Made by a program: the position numbers and the translations under genes. A stretch of DNA of 64,000 nucleotides, taken from the NCBI GenBank assembly GCA_024644725.1, contig JAHEHE010000001.1, positions 25,257 through 89,256 of the forward strand, in the 5' to 3' direction. Below are positions 28,710 to 39,902 of this stretch, piece after piece. Under the pieces are notes generated by a model. The model had not been told where the DNA came from. It saw only the letters and a list, made by a program, of their open reading frames with translations, and ran no database searches. Position 1 is the first letter of the stretch. The number at the start of each line of letters is the position of its first letter. This DNA comes from Flavobacteriaceae bacterium. GTDB taxonomy: Bacteria > Bacteroidota > Bacteroidia > Flavobacteriales > Flavobacteriaceae.

Positions 28710-30485
28710 GTGATCCACAGCATTTTAGATCCGATAGTAAAAAAAGGCTTGAAAAGCATCTATGACGTAGAAATCGAGACCCTGGAATTCCAGGAAACGC
28801 GTAAAGACTTTGAAGGCGATGTGACTTTAGTGGTTTTTCCTCTGTTGCGGCAGATCAAAGGAAATCCTGCCATGATCGCTGAGACCATCGGAAATTACCT
28901 CCTTGAAACTTCGGAGTTGGTTTCAGGGTTCAACGTGATTAAGGGGTTTCTTAACCTGGTGATTACAGACGAGTACTATCTGAATTATTTCAATGCCCTG
29001 GAAAAAAATGAAAATTTTGGAAGGATCGAACCTGCCCCGGACGGGGATGCCATAATGGTCGAATATTCCTCCCCAAATACGAACAAACCATTGCATTTAG
29101 GGCATATACGTAATAACCTTCTCGGCTATTCGGTGTCTGAAATTCTGGCTGCTTCAGGTAAAAAGGTCTACAAGACTCAGATTATCAACGATCGAGGGAT
29201 CCATATCTGCAAAAGCATGGTGGCCTGGCAGCACTTTGGAAACGGAGAAACTCCAGAAAGCACCGGCCTCAAGGGAGATAAACTGGTGGGCAACTACTAC
29301 GTCCGTTACGACCAGGAATTCAAGAATCAGGTAAAGACATTGATTCAGGAAGGGCTGGACCCCGAGGAAGCGGCCAAACAGGCACCCATTCTGCTTGAAG
29401 CCCAGGAAATGCTGAGAAAATGGGAGTCGGGAGATCCGGAAACGGTGGCACTCTGGAAAATGATGAATCATTGGGTTTACGAGGGCTTTGACGAAACTTA
29501 TGAGGCCCTGGGAGTCGATTTTGACACGAAGTATTACGAAAGTGACACCTACCTTTTGGGGAAGGAGTTTGTCGCCGATGGTCTCGAGAAAGGAATTTTC
29601 TACCGGAAAGAGGACGGATCCGTTTGGATCGATCTCACCGAAGAGGGCCTGGATGAGAAGATCGTGCTCAGAGCGGATGGAACAGCTGTTTACATGACCC
29701 AGGATATCGGAACGGCCATTCAAAGGATCGCTGACTTTCCCGACATCAACGGACTGGTATACACGGTTGGAAACGAACAGGACTATCATTTCAAAGTGCT
29801 CTTTCTGATTTTGAAGAAAATGGGCTTTGAATGGGCACAAAACCTGCATCACCTTTCTTATGGCATGGTGGATCTGCCTGAAGGAAAGATGAAATCAAGG
29901 GAAGGAACGGTTGTTGACGCTGATGACCTGATGACAGAGATGACCAACACGGCCAGAGACATTTCTCGTGAACTGGGCAAGCTCGATGGCTACTCGGAAG
30001 TGGAGAAAGAGGAGCTGTATCGCATCATTGGTCTCGGCGCACTCAAATATTACATTTTGAAGGTGGATCCGAAAAAGAGGATTCTTTTTGATCCGAAGGA
30101 GTCGATAGATTTTAACGGCAACACAGGCCCTTTCATTCAGTACACCTATGCCCGGATCCAGTCCATTTTGAGAAAGGCTGACTTTGACTACAGTGCGCCC
30201 GCAGAGAACCTGAGTCTCGATCCGAAAGAAAAGGACCTGATCAAGCTTTTGGAAGGGTTCCCTACATTGCTTCAAACAGCCGCCAAAAGCCTGAGTCCTG
30301 CACTGATCGCCAATTATACCTATGACCTTGTGAAAGCCTATAATTCCTTTTACCAAACGGTTCCGATTCTCGGGGTAACAAATGATCTGGAGAAGAGGTT
30401 CCGGGTGCAGCTTTCTGAGGCGATTGGCTTTGCCATCCAGTCGGCCTGTTCCCTTCTGGGCATCGAAGTTCCATCCCGTATGTAA
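28710..30485 (+). CDS. argS: Arginyl-tRNA synthetase (GTG start)
   Basis: VEYSSPNTNKPLHLGHIRNN, KMKSREGTVVDADDL, TGPFIQYTYARIQSIL. Confidence 0.97.
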   Translation: MIHSILDPIVKKGLKSIYDVEIETLEFQETRKDFEGDVTLVVFPLLRQIKGNPAMIAETIGNYLLETSELVSGFNVIKGFLNLVITDEYYLNYFNALEKNENFGRIEPAPDGDAIMVEYSSPNTNKPLHLGHIRNNLLGYSVSEILAASGKKVYKTQIINDRGIHICKSMVAWQHFGNGETPESTGLKGDKLVGNYYVRYDQEFKNQVKTLIQEGLDPEEAAKQAPILLEAQEMLRKWESGDPETVALWKMMNHWVYEGFDETYEALGVDFDTKYYESDTYLLGKEFVADGLEKGIFYRKEDGSVWIDLTEEGLDEKIVLRADGTAVYMTQDIGTAIQRIADFPDINGLVYTVGNEQDYHFKVLFLILKKMGFEWAQNLHHLSYGMVDLPEGKMKSREGTVVDADDLMTEMTNTARDISRELGKLDGYSEVEKEELYRIIGLGALKYYILKVDPKKRILFDPKESIDFNGNTGPFIQYTYARIQSILRKADFDYSAPAENLSLDPKEKDLIKLLEGFPTLLQTAAKSLSPALIANYTYDLVKAYNSFYQTVPILGVTNDLEKRFRVQLSEAIGFAIQSACSLLGIEVPSRM

Positions 30486-30603
30486 CCCAATTGTCAGAGG
30501 TTCAAAGGGAGACTCTTTTGTCAAATGGCGGGAATTCGATACCTTAGTAGGCTCAATTCTCTAAAATACACGCCTTACAAGTGCGTTTTTTTAAGTTTAT
30601 GTT

Positions 30604-31134
30604 ATGATGAAAAGAAAAGTAATTATCCCCCTCTTCTTACTTTTATCATTTTATATGAGTCAGGCCCAGCTGATCATGATTGATGGTGAGACCGGTGAGT
30701 TCAAATACGAAGAGGTCGTCCAGACAGCCGGCATGTCGAAGGGTGAAATTCAGGAAAGAGCGAAACGTTGGTTGAGCGAATACTACGTCTCCGAAGATTC
30801 GGTTCATGTAGACTCTGCAGGCATCAACAGGCTTTGCTCGAACAAAATCAAATGGATCCTGATCAAAAAAGGAATTGACATTGAAGTCTTTTTCGATGTC
30901 GACATCAAATTCAAAGACGGCAAATACAAATACGCGTTCTCTGATTTCAGAGAGGGTAAAATGGTGAGAGGCGAATTGCAGAGCATGAGCCTGAAGACTT
31001 ACATCGAAAGATTTCCTCAAGCCTACCACATTGGAATTGAAGAACCTATCGACAGTGAGATTACCAAGGCCATCAACAGCTTGAAATACTTTGTCACCCA
31101 TGGGGCGATGGAAAAACCGGAAGAAGACTGGTAG
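30604..31134 (+). CDS. Secreted protein, DUF4468 (TBP-like fold) family
   Basis: Signal peptide ...SFYMSQAQ; KGEIQERAKRWLSEYYVSEDSVHVDSAGINRL. Confidence 0.65.
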   Translation: MMKRKVIIPLFLLLSFYMSQAQLIMIDGETGEFKYEEVVQTAGMSKGEIQERAKRWLSEYYVSEDSVHVDSAGINRLCSNKIKWILIKKGIDIEVFFDVDIKFKDGKYKYAFSDFREGKMVRGELQSMSLKTYIERFPQAYHIGIEEPIDSEITKAINSLKYFVTHGAMEKPEEDW

Positions 31135-31141
31135 TTAATTG

Positions 31142-32437
31142 TTAGAGAAGTTCCAGAACCCGTTCCAGGGCCATACCCCGCGAAGCTTTTATCAAAAACG
31201 TAGTGTTTTCAAAATCAAGAGCGGCAAAGTGATCCGCAAAGTCCTCGTATTTTGGAAAAAACTTTACACGATCGCTTTCAAGGGCCACTTCAGCGAAATT
31301 CTCACCTATTAAATAGATCGCATCCACGTTTGTGGAATCGATGAGCTCGGCTATTTTTTGATGCTCCATGGCGCTGTCTGCACCCACCTCGAACATATCG
31401 CCCAGGACAGCGACTTTTTTCTTGGCTTCCAGTCCTTTTAAATTCGCAATGGCCGCCTCCATGCTGTTGGGGTTCGCATTGTAAGCGTCCAGGATAATCG
31501 TACTCGAACCCCTTTGAATCACCTGGGATCGGTTGTTTGAAGGTCGATACGATTCGATTCCTTTCGCTATATCCTCCATGTTAACCTCAAAGTACTTTCC
31601 AACGCAGGCTGCCGCCGCCATATTCTGATAATTGTAGGCTCCGATCAAATCGCTCCTGATCTCTCGGCCTTCGAACCCCATCCTAACAAAAGGATCTGCG
31701 TCGATGAATCGAACATTACAACCCGGGTCATCGGCTCCTGACTCTTTCACATTGCCAATGACATAACGTTTCATGGATGCTGTCCGTTCCATCTGAACCG
31801 GGTCAGGAGCATTGACAAAAACAGTTTTATCATGTGCGGCCAGGTGCCTGTACATTTCCGTTTTTCCTTCGATGACACCCTGCAGGCTGCCGAACCCTTC
31901 CAGGTGAACCCTGCCAAAATTCGTTATGTAACCGTAATCCGGATAGGCGATATCGCACAGCGCGGCTATCTCACCGGGATTATTGGCCCCCATCTCCACC
32001 ACACCGATCTCAGTTGACTCATCCATCTGAAGAAGTGTCAGGGGTACCCCGATGTGATTGTTGTAATTTCCTTGCGTGGCCCAGCATCTGTATTTTTGGC
32101 TCAACACGCCATAGATCAATTCTTTTGTTGTGGTTTTCCCGTTGCTGCCGGTCAGTGCCAGGATAGGAACCCCCAGCTTTCGGCGGTGATACGTTGCGAG
32201 ATTCTGAAGCGTCTTGAGCGCATCATCGACCAGGATCATTCGGTCATCTGTTTTGAACTTCTCATCGTCAATCACGGCATAAGCGGCTCCTTTGTCAAGG
32301 GCATCACTGGCGTAAACATTACCATTGAAATTACCGCCCTTGAGCGAAAAGTAAATGGAATCCTCGACATTGAGTCTTGTGTCTTTGACCACTTTGGGAT
32401 GCGCGCAAAACAAGGAGTAAAGGTCTTCTATTCTCAT
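31142..32437 (-). CDS. murF: UDP-N-acetylmuramoyl-tripeptide--D-alanyl-D-alanine ligase
   Basis: ALTGSNGKTTTKELI, IVLDAYNANPNSMEAAI; start moved to MRIEDLYSLF. Confidence 0.95.
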   Translation of the reverse strand: MRIEDLYSLFCAHPKVVKDTRLNVEDSIYFSLKGGNFNGNVYASDALDKGAAYAVIDDEKFKTDDRMILVDDALKTLQNLATYHRRKLGVPILALTGSNGKTTTKELIYGVLSQKYRCWATQGNYNNHIGVPLTLLQMDESTEIGVVEMGANNPGEIAALCDIAYPDYGYITNFGRVHLEGFGSLQGVIEGKTEMYRHLAAHDKTVFVNAPDPVQMERTASMKRYVIGNVKESGADDPGCNVRFIDADPFVRMGFEGREIRSDLIGAYNYQNMAAAACVGKYFEVNMEDIAKGIESYRPSNNRSQVIQRGSSTIILDAYNANPNSMEAAIANLKGLEAKKKVAVLGDMFEVGADSAMEHQKIAELIDSTNVDAIYLIGENFAEVALESDRVKFFPKYEDFADHFAALDFENTTFLIKASRGMALERVLELL

Positions 32438-32447
32438 GGGATAAATG

Positions 32448-32482
32448 TAAAAAAAAGCTCCGTATCGTTTGGATACGGAGCT
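32448..32482 (-). terminator. Intrinsic terminator after gldJ
   Basis: Stem AGCTCCGTATC/GATACGGAGCT with T-run on the minus strand, between gldJ and murF. Confidence 0.75.
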
Positions 32483-32506
32483 CAATTTATTTTGACTCTG
32501 AGAGAT

Positions 32507-34180
32507 TTATTTTCTCATTTCCTTACGTCTTCTTGAAAAAGACATCTGTCCGAGTTTGTCAGTGGCGCATCGGAAACCGATGTAGTTGGTTGCCATGTAC
32601 TCAGGCAGGTATCTTCTCTGAGACGGATCCAACCAGTAGGCTCTATCCTTCCAGGATCCTCCCTTAAATACTCGGGTCTGGTCGCTGATCAACGTATTTC
32701 TTGTTTTGGTATCATACTGCTGGATGATCAAACCACTCTCACCGATCTGACGCGGAATCTGAGGTGAGTTGTACATTCTCGGTTTGCTGTCTACCTCATC
32801 CTCGTCGCGGAAAAATTGCTTGGTCGAGGCCAGGTCTCCATCTCTACTGTCGATGTTGTACGCCTTTTCATAGTTTCTTCTCATGAAGGCATCTCTTTTC
32901 GTCACCGGCACGTATTTCACGCTACCCGGAAGGTCCCTGGGAACAATCTTTCCGTTGTCAAGCGTATCGAATTCCACACTGTTGTAGTCAACGATCACTA
33001 CATTGCCTTCCTTGTCTATCTTTTTCTTGGTGAATACGTTTCCACGGAAGTAACTGAAGTCATTGGCATCATTGTCAATAATAGGCCTGTATACATCAGC
33101 CACCCATTCTGCGACGTTTCCGCTCATGTCGTACAATCCAAATGCATTGGGCTTATACGATTTGATTTTCATAGTGATGTCTGCTCCGTCATTGCTCCAT
33201 CCAGCCAAACCACTGTAGTCTCCCTTGCCTTGTTTGAAGTTGGCCATTTGGTCACCTCGGTAACGTCTTGAAGTCTCCCGGGTCGAATTACCATCCCAGG
33301 CATATTTCTTTCTTCCTCGAATCGAGTTATACTCTCTGTTCTCCACCTCAGCTTTGGCTGCGTACTCCCACTCTGCCTCTGTTGGCAAACGGAAGCGTTG
33401 TGCCAGAATACCGTCTGAAGTCTTCACATGACGACCTGTGAAAGAGCCACTGGATGGTTTTTCTTTCTTTGAGAAGTCTTTGATCCCTTTGTAGTAAATG
33501 GTCGAATCACCGTCGAACAACAAGTTCGGATTGGTCAGGTAGGTCTCTGTGTCAAAACGGTTTGCACCTTCCACTTCAAGAGAGTCCAGATCGAAAAGGG
33601 TGTGCAACACGCCTTTTTCAATGAGAATCTTCTCGTTCACCCTGTCGGTTCTCCACTTGCAGTATTCCGTTGCCTGTCTCCAGGAAACGCCCACAACCGG
33701 GTATTCCGCATAAGCAGGATGCCTCAGGTAATTCTCAGTCAACAATTCATTGTATCCCAAGGTATTTCTCCAAACAAGTGTATCCGGCAATGCGGCCTGA
33801 TAGATTTTGCGATAGGTATCATCGGATGGAGGAAATACTTTTTCGAGATATTGCAGATAAAGCAAGTACTCGATGTTGGTCACCTCTGCCTCGTCCATAT
33901 AAAAGGAACGCACCTGTTGCTTCACAGGCGTGGTGTTCCAGTCAAACATAACGTCATCCTGCACACTCCCCATAGTAAAGGTACCACCTTCGATCAGAAC
34001 CATACCCGGAGGTGGCCCTGTTTCTCTATAGTTGGCATTCGCCTGGAACCCGCCGTATTTCGGATTATTGTACTCCCAGCCGGTCAGGGTAGACACGGCC
34101 TTGTTGCTTTTGCTGCAACTCGCCATAAGCACGGCCAAGAGCCCGAGGAGAATTAGTCTGTTACTGCTAAACTTTTTCAT
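32507..34180 (-). CDS. gldJ: Gliding motility lipoprotein GldJ (FGE-sulfatase fold)
   Basis: Lipobox LMASCSKS; GMVLIEGGTFTMGS; divergent from porU, upstream of murF as in gliding flavobacteria. Confidence 0.95.
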   Translation of the reverse strand: MKKFSSNRLILLGLLAVLMASCSKSNKAVSTLTGWEYNNPKYGGFQANANYRETGPPPGMVLIEGGTFTMGSVQDDVMFDWNTTPVKQQVRSFYMDEAEVTNIEYLLYLQYLEKVFPPSDDTYRKIYQAALPDTLVWRNTLGYNELLTENYLRHPAYAEYPVVGVSWRQATEYCKWRTDRVNEKILIEKGVLHTLFDLDSLEVEGANRFDTETYLTNPNLLFDGDSTIYYKGIKDFSKKEKPSSGSFTGRHVKTSDGILAQRFRLPTEAEWEYAAKAEVENREYNSIRGRKKYAWDGNSTRETSRRYRGDQMANFKQGKGDYSGLAGWSNDGADITMKIKSYKPNAFGLYDMSGNVAEWVADVYRPIIDNDANDFSYFRGNVFTKKKIDKEGNVVIVDYNSVEFDTLDNGKIVPRDLPGSVKYVPVTKRDAFMRRNYEKAYNIDSRDGDLASTKQFFRDEDEVDSKPRMYNSPQIPRQIGESGLIIQQYDTKTRNTLISDQTRVFKGGSWKDRAYWLDPSQRRYLPEYMATNYIGFRCATDKLGQMSFSRRRKEMRK

Positions 34181-34343
34181 AATTATTGTTGACTTTATTT
34201 AGATATACTAAAACTAACGAAAGGTTTGACATCCTGTGAATATCAACTTCAATCTCGCTTTCAATGCTTGTATAACGATTGTTTTTTACCTTTATTATGT
34301 GTATTGTTGTAAATTCTCAATATTTAAGACTTTATTCCCAGTC

Positions 34344-37300
34344 ATGCGCGTCAGGGTACTTTCAATTCTCTCGTTTTTACTGTTTACGCTTTGGAGTCAC
34401 GGTCAGGTTTCGGATTCCCGATCCTTCGAACTGGAATGGGAACAATCACAGCTGCGATCCTCCAGGCATGGCATCAATCTTCAGGTGCCCATAGTTCGGA
34501 ATCAGGGATTTGACGCCAACGCCCTGCCCACCTACTCTACTTCCTTCAACGTGCAAAACAAAGGAATCGTGCTCGACTACCAAATTATTAATGTTAAATT
34601 TTCCTCAATTTCAGACCAGGAGATGTCGGGTATCCGTCAAGCGGACATCCCCAACGCGCTGAATCCGAAATTTTCCCTTTCCTCGGTCAGGGGCAAAACC
34701 CTGGGCACGATCGATATCAATCCAATGATTCGACAGGGTGGACAAGTGAAGAAAGTTACTTCATTTACCTTGAATTACAACCTTGGGGCCGATGGGGCAT
34801 TGGGTTCTTCAAATCGGTCTGCCACCATCGCTATGAAAGAAAATTCGGTCCTGAGAACAGGAACCTGGCACAAATTCAGGATCGACACCACCGGAATATT
34901 CAAGATCGACAAAGAGCTACTCGGAGAAATTGGAGTCAACACAGCCGGGTTGGACCCGAGGAACATCAGGATCTACGGCAACGGCGGAGCGATGCTTCCT
35001 CAGCGCAACGACGCATTTCGATATGATGACCTCGAAGAGAATGCCTTGTATGTAGAAGGCGAAGAGGATGGTGTTTTTGATGATTCGGACTACATATTGT
35101 TCTATGGTCAGGGGCCTGAAAGCTGGATTCTGGATACGTCCGACTTCTTTGAAACCCGTCACACGACGAATCTCTACAGCGATCACGCTTACTATTTTGT
35201 CACTGTGGACCAGGGACCTGGGCGACGTATTGAAACCCGGGCGCCTATCGAAGAATCGGCTGCTGTTGTTTTGGATACCTATCACGATTTTGCCCTGCAC
35301 GAAATTGAGGAGATCAATTTGTTCTCCAACGGCCAACAATGGCTTGGGGAAGACTTCAGCTTCCAGGACACGAGAAGCTTCAATTTCGAATTCCGGGACC
35401 TGGATAGCTCCAGGGAACTGAGCATCCGTCTGCGTGGGGCGGCGGTCTCGTTTTCGAATACGAGCATGAGCGCCTCCTTGAACGGCGCACCCATTGTCAC
35501 CCTTTCTTTCAGGGCTCAGAACCCGAATTCTCTCACCCTGGCCTCGACCAGCGAGGAGTCCTCGGCTTTCAGCTCGAATTCGGAGCGCCTGCAGATCCAA
35601 ATCAATTATGACAATGGTGGAAATCCCTCTTCAAGGGCCTACCTGGATTACATAGAAATTCTGGGCTCGAAGAACCTGATCGCGAGGGATCGCCAGTTTG
35701 GATTTCGCAATGTGGATGCCACATCTGCGGGTACTATCTATGAATACAGCATACAAAACTCTGCGAATGTCATGCATCTTTGGGATGTGACCAACCCTTT
35801 GAGCCCGGGAGCTGTCATGAATCTGTCAGGAGGTTCGGAATTTCGCTTTCGCTTCAGGGGAGGAGAGCTTCGCGAATATGTGTTGAGCACCGGCGACGAT
35901 TTTCTCGTGCCTGAGACGACAGAGGATTCCCCCATTGAAAACCAAAACCTGCACGCTTTGAAGGATCTGGATTATCTGATCATCACACGTGATTTTCTTA
36001 TCGGCGAAGCGGAGAGAATAGCAGATTATCACCGGGAGCAATCGGGCCTGAACGTCGCTGTAATCGATCTTGAACAGGTTTACAACGAGTTCTCCTCTGG
36101 ATCCCCTGACCTCACGGCCATTCGAGACTTCATCAGGCACTTGTATATGAATTCGAGCCCCGAAAGGAGAATTCGTTATCTCTGCCTCTTCGGTGATGCT
36201 TCTTTCGATTTCAAGGACCGAATTTCCGACAACAACAATCTTGTTCCCGCATTTCAAAGCTTCGAGAGCTTCAACCTGGCCACTTCTTATGTGACGGACG
36301 ATTATTTCGGTATGATGGATGAAACGGAAGGCGATCTGGTGAGTTCAGACAAACAGGATGTGGCTACAGGCAGGTTCGCTGTCACCACCCTTTCAGAAGC
36401 GCAGGACGTGGTCAATAAAACCCTTAAATATTATGCTGAGAGTTCATTTGGAGACTGGAGAAACACAGTGACCTTCGTCGCCGATGATCCGGATGAACCG
36501 AACGAATTCATTCTCCAGCAAACGGTTGACCTCATCGCTCAGGAAGTCGAATCGACCCGACCCGAATTCAATTTGAAAAAGATCTATTCGGATGCATATC
36601 CCCAGGAATCGACAGCGGGCGGAGAACGCTACCCTGCAGTGAATCAAGCCATTGATAACGCGGTGGAATCCGGATCCCTGGTTCTCGACTATTTTGGGCA
36701 TGGCGGCGTCAACGGCTGGGCGAATGAGCGCATCCTTGAGGTTCCCCAGGTTCAAAACTGGTCCAATTTCAATACGCTGCCCTTGTTTATAACCGTAACC
36801 TGCGAGTTCGCGCGTTATGACAATCCGCTAAGGCCAACCGCTGGAGAATTCGCCCTGCTCAACAGAAATGGTGGACCCGTATCGCTGATCTCCACTACAC
36901 GTGAGATCTTCATAAGCGTCGGACAGGTCTTCAACAGAACTTTGTTTGAGCAGCTTTTTGACCCTGAAAATGAATCGTATAGCATTTCTGAGGCGCTGAT
37001 GTACTCCAAACACGAATTCGGATCGCCTCAACGTTTGTTCGTCTACTTTTTCGGAGATCCTGCGATGAGACTGGCCCTGGGTAAACCGGATATCAAACTC
37101 ACCCGAATCAACGGCAAGGATATTGATCAGCAGGCCGATACCCTCAAGGCACTCTCAAGGATAAACCTCGAAGGAGTCGTGACGGACGCTGCAGGCAATC
37201 CGGCGAGCAACTTCAACGGCACCTTGAGCGCAACTATTTTTGACAAGGCGTTGGACAAGAGCACCCTCGACAACGACAATTTTGGAAGAAAAATGGAGTT

Positions 37301-38168
37301 CACCTCTATTGAGAGCAAGATTTTCAGGGGACGAGCGTCAGTTACAGCTGGTAAATTCGCCTTTGAGTTCATCGTGCCAAGAGACATTCGGATTGCCTAT
37401 GGCCAGGCGAAAATAAGTCTCTATGCCGACAACCAGCAGATCGACAAGGCCGGAGCCGACCGGTCAGTGGTCGTCGGGGGCGTGGATCCGAATGCACCAG
37501 AGGACACCCAGGGCCCGACAATTCAATTATTCATGAATGACGAGTCATTTGTAGACGGGGGAAATACCAGCTCTTCACCCCTGCTATACGCGATACTGGA
37601 AGACGAATCCGGAATCAACACATCCATCACCTCTGTCGACCATGACATCATTGCCATTTTGGATGACGACAATGCCAACCCTTATGTCCTGAACGACTAT
37701 TATGAAACTGAGCTTGATGACTTTAAGAAGGGCAAAGTCAAGTTCCCTTTCAGGGAACTTGAGCCTGGTTTGCACACGGTTAAATTTAAATGTTGGGATA
37801 CGTACAATAATCCATCTGAAACAACGTTAACTTTTATTGTAGTCAATGACAACGACTTAATATTAAGTAATGTATTGAATTACCCAAATCCGTTCGTGAA
37901 TTATACCGAATTTTGGTTCAATCACAACAAACCGAATGAGGCCCTGGAAGTACAGGTGCAGATTTTCACGATCTCGGGTAAGCTGATAAAGACCCTTAAC
38001 CAATCCGTTCAATCTGACGGTTTGCTCTCCAGGGAAATAACCTGGAACGGACTCGATGATTTTGGGAACAAAATTGGTAAGGGCGTTTATGTATACAGAC
38101 TTCATGTTAGATCGATGCTTTCAAATGCCTCGGCAGAAAAATTTGAAAAACTCGTCATTCTGCAATAG
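34344..38168 (+). CDS. porU: Type IX secretion system sortase PorU
   Basis: Gingipain-like C25 motif DYFGHGGVNGWANERIL and TVTCEFARYDNP; FlgD-like C-terminus; followed by porV. Confidence 0.95.
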   Translation: MRVRVLSILSFLLFTLWSHGQVSDSRSFELEWEQSQLRSSRHGINLQVPIVRNQGFDANALPTYSTSFNVQNKGIVLDYQIINVKFSSISDQEMSGIRQADIPNALNPKFSLSSVRGKTLGTIDINPMIRQGGQVKKVTSFTLNYNLGADGALGSSNRSATIAMKENSVLRTGTWHKFRIDTTGIFKIDKELLGEIGVNTAGLDPRNIRIYGNGGAMLPQRNDAFRYDDLEENALYVEGEEDGVFDDSDYILFYGQGPESWILDTSDFFETRHTTNLYSDHAYYFVTVDQGPGRRIETRAPIEESAAVVLDTYHDFALHEIEEINLFSNGQQWLGEDFSFQDTRSFNFEFRDLDSSRELSIRLRGAAVSFSNTSMSASLNGAPIVTLSFRAQNPNSLTLASTSEESSAFSSNSERLQIQINYDNGGNPSSRAYLDYIEILGSKNLIARDRQFGFRNVDATSAGTIYEYSIQNSANVMHLWDVTNPLSPGAVMNLSGGSEFRFRFRGGELREYVLSTGDDFLVPETTEDSPIENQNLHALKDLDYLIITRDFLIGEAERIADYHREQSGLNVAVIDLEQVYNEFSSGSPDLTAIRDFIRHLYMNSSPERRIRYLCLFGDASFDFKDRISDNNNLVPAFQSFESFNLATSYVTDDYFGMMDETEGDLVSSDKQDVATGRFAVTTLSEAQDVVNKTLKYYAESSFGDWRNTVTFVADDPDEPNEFILQQTVDLIAQEVESTRPEFNLKKIYSDAYPQESTAGGERYPAVNQAIDNAVESGSLVLDYFGHGGVNGWANERILEVPQVQNWSNFNTLPLFITVTCEFARYDNPLRPTAGEFALLNRNGGPVSLISTTREIFISVGQVFNRTLFEQLFDPENESYSISEALMYSKHEFGSPQRLFVYFFGDPAMRLALGKPDIKLTRINGKDIDQQADTLKALSRINLEGVVTDAAGNPASNFNGTLSATIFDKALDKSTLDNDNFGRKMEFTSIESKIFRGRASVTAGKFAFEFIVPRDIRIAYGQAKISLYADNQQIDKAGADRSVVVGGVDPNAPEDTQGPTIQLFMNDESFVDGGNTSSSPLLYAILEDESGINTSITSVDHDIIAILDDDNANPYVLNDYYETELDDFKKGKVKFPFRELEPGLHTVKFKCWDTYNNPSETTLTFIVVNDNDLILSNVLNYPNPFVNYTEFWFNHNKPNEALEVQVQIFTISGKLIKTLNQSVQSDGLLSREITWNGLDDFGNKIGKGVYVYRLHVRSMLSNASAEKFEKLVILQ

Positions 38169-38207
38169 CAATAACAACAAGTTCTCAACCCTAAAATGGT
38201 TTTTTAA

Positions 38208-39356
38208 ATGAAAAAATTAAGCGTCGTTGTCCTAGTTTTGCTCCTGGGTCTTTCAAAGGCATATGCCCAGGATGACGAAGTCAACCCGATTACAACAGCC
38301 GCACCTTTTCTGCTCATCGCTCCTGACGCACGCGCGGGAGGTCTCGCGGATATGGGGGTAGCCACCTCTCCGGATGCAAGCTCACTTCATTACAACCCGG
38401 CCAAATACGCATTTTCCGAATCGCAATGGCAAATCGGACTGAATTACACACCCTGGTTGAGAAACCTGACCAATGACGTGAGCCTGACCAGCCTTTTTGT
38501 GTCCAACAAGATCAACGAGAGAAGTGCCTGGGCAACCAGTCTGACCTATTTTTCTTTGGGATCCATCGAGCTGACAGACGGCTCCGGCATAAGCCTGGGA
38601 ACAGAGAACCCCAACGAGTTCGCCATTGACGGGACCTATTCCCTGAAACTTAGCGAAGTGATATCCATGGCCGTCGGCCTTCGATACATTCATTCGAACC
38701 TTGCGGTACGCGTCGACAATTCAGAAATCCAGACCGTGAACACCTTTGCCGTGGATGTTGCCATGTACTACCAGAGCCTGGAAAAAAATTATGGCGACTT
38801 CAACGGAAGATGGCGCGCAGGTGTCAACATATCTAATATGGGTCCCAAGGTGGAACTGGTCGTTGGAGGTCAGGAGAGCTTCATTCCGACGAACTTCAAG
38901 ATCGGGGGTGGTTTCGATTTCATCCTCGACAATTCCAATACGATTACTGCAGGCCTCGAACTGAATAAGCTCCTGGTGCCTACTCCTCCGATACGAGACA
39001 ACGCTACCGGGGAGATCATTGCTGGGATGGATGACAATGTGGGCTTCCTGCAGGGTATGTTCCAGTCCTGGTACGATGCACCGCGGGGATTCGAGGAAGA
39101 AATGGAAGAATTCATCTGGCAGTTGAGTGGAGAATATCTGTACAACGATGTATTCGCGTTGAGAGCCGGGTATTTCCATGAGAGCCCGAACAAGGGTAAC
39201 CGACAGTACTTCACGCTGGGAGCCGGGTTTAAATTCAGGAGTACTTCTCTTGACATTTCTTATCTGATCAACTCCTCGGACGTCAACAATCCGTTGGAAA
39301 GCACACTGAGATTTTCATTGACCATCAACCTGGGTGACAGCTATGCGTATTTCTAG
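38208..39356 (+). CDS. porV: T9SS outer-membrane shuttle protein PorV (LptO)
   Basis: FLLIAPDARAGGLADMGVATSPDASSLHYNPAKYAF, beta-barrel. Confidence 0.95.
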   Translation: MKKLSVVVLVLLLGLSKAYAQDDEVNPITTAAPFLLIAPDARAGGLADMGVATSPDASSLHYNPAKYAFSESQWQIGLNYTPWLRNLTNDVSLTSLFVSNKINERSAWATSLTYFSLGSIELTDGSGISLGTENPNEFAIDGTYSLKLSEVISMAVGLRYIHSNLAVRVDNSEIQTVNTFAVDVAMYYQSLEKNYGDFNGRWRAGVNISNMGPKVELVVGGQESFIPTNFKIGGGFDFILDNSNTITAGLELNKLLVPTPPIRDNATGEIIAGMDDNVGFLQGMFQSWYDAPRGFEEEMEEFIWQLSGEYLYNDVFALRAGYFHESPNKGNRQYFTLGAGFKFRSTSLDISYLINSSDVNNPLESTLRFSLTINLGDSYAYF

Positions 39357-39359
39357 AAT

Positions 39360-39842
39360 ATGAGAAATCTCAATATCCGATCACATTTTGAAGAATACCA
39401 GGACATTAGCGAGCTCTCGAAAGATGACCAGGAACTTTATAGAAACGCTGTCGAAGCTCGAGACAAGGCTTACGCCCCGTACTCAGAATTCAGCGTAGGG
39501 GCGGCTCTGCGTTTGGAGAATGGTCTGATCGTCTCAGGTAACAATCAGGAAAATGCTGCCTATCCATCAGGCATGTGTGCCGAGCGAGTTGCGGTTTGGA
39601 GCGCACTTTCTCAATACCCGGATGTAAAAATCAAAAAGTTGTTTATCACAGCACGCTCTGAAAAAAAAGAAGTGAAAAGACCTGTTTCGCCTTGCGGATC
39701 ATGCAGACAGACCCTGGCCGAATACGAGACTCGGCAGAAGCAACCTATGGAGGTCTACTTTACAGGTGAAACCGGGATCATTTTGAAGGCGGCCTCCGTG
39801 CGCGACCTGCTACCCTTCATGTTCGACAATACTTTGCTCTGA
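39360..39842 (+). CDS. cdd: Cytidine deaminase
   Basis: YAPYSEFSVGAAL, MCAERVAVWSA, SPCGSCRQTLAEY. Confidence 0.95.
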   Translation: MRNLNIRSHFEEYQDISELSKDDQELYRNAVEARDKAYAPYSEFSVGAALRLENGLIVSGNNQENAAYPSGMCAERVAVWSALSQYPDVKIKKLFITARSEKKEVKRPVSPCGSCRQTLAEYETRQKQPMEVYFTGETGIILKAASVRDLLPFMFDNTLL

Positions 39843-39902
39843 GGCATAAATAAGGAACCGGATCAATAAAAAATCCTAAATTTGTTGGTAAACGCAGATA
39901 CC

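Noticed and set aside
29154-29852. 232-aa minus-strand ORF
   Set aside because: Antisense to argS; shadow ORF.
34236-34343. N-terminal extension of porU ORF (MNINFNLAFNACITIVFYLYYVYC...)
   Set aside because: Start at 34344 gives a normal signal peptide (MRVRVLSILSFLLFTLWSHGQ); upstream part is AT-rich gldJ-porU promoter DNA.
32507-39356. gldJ-porU-porV locus as a novel secretion system
   Set aside because: Well-described type IX secretion/gliding genes in conserved order.
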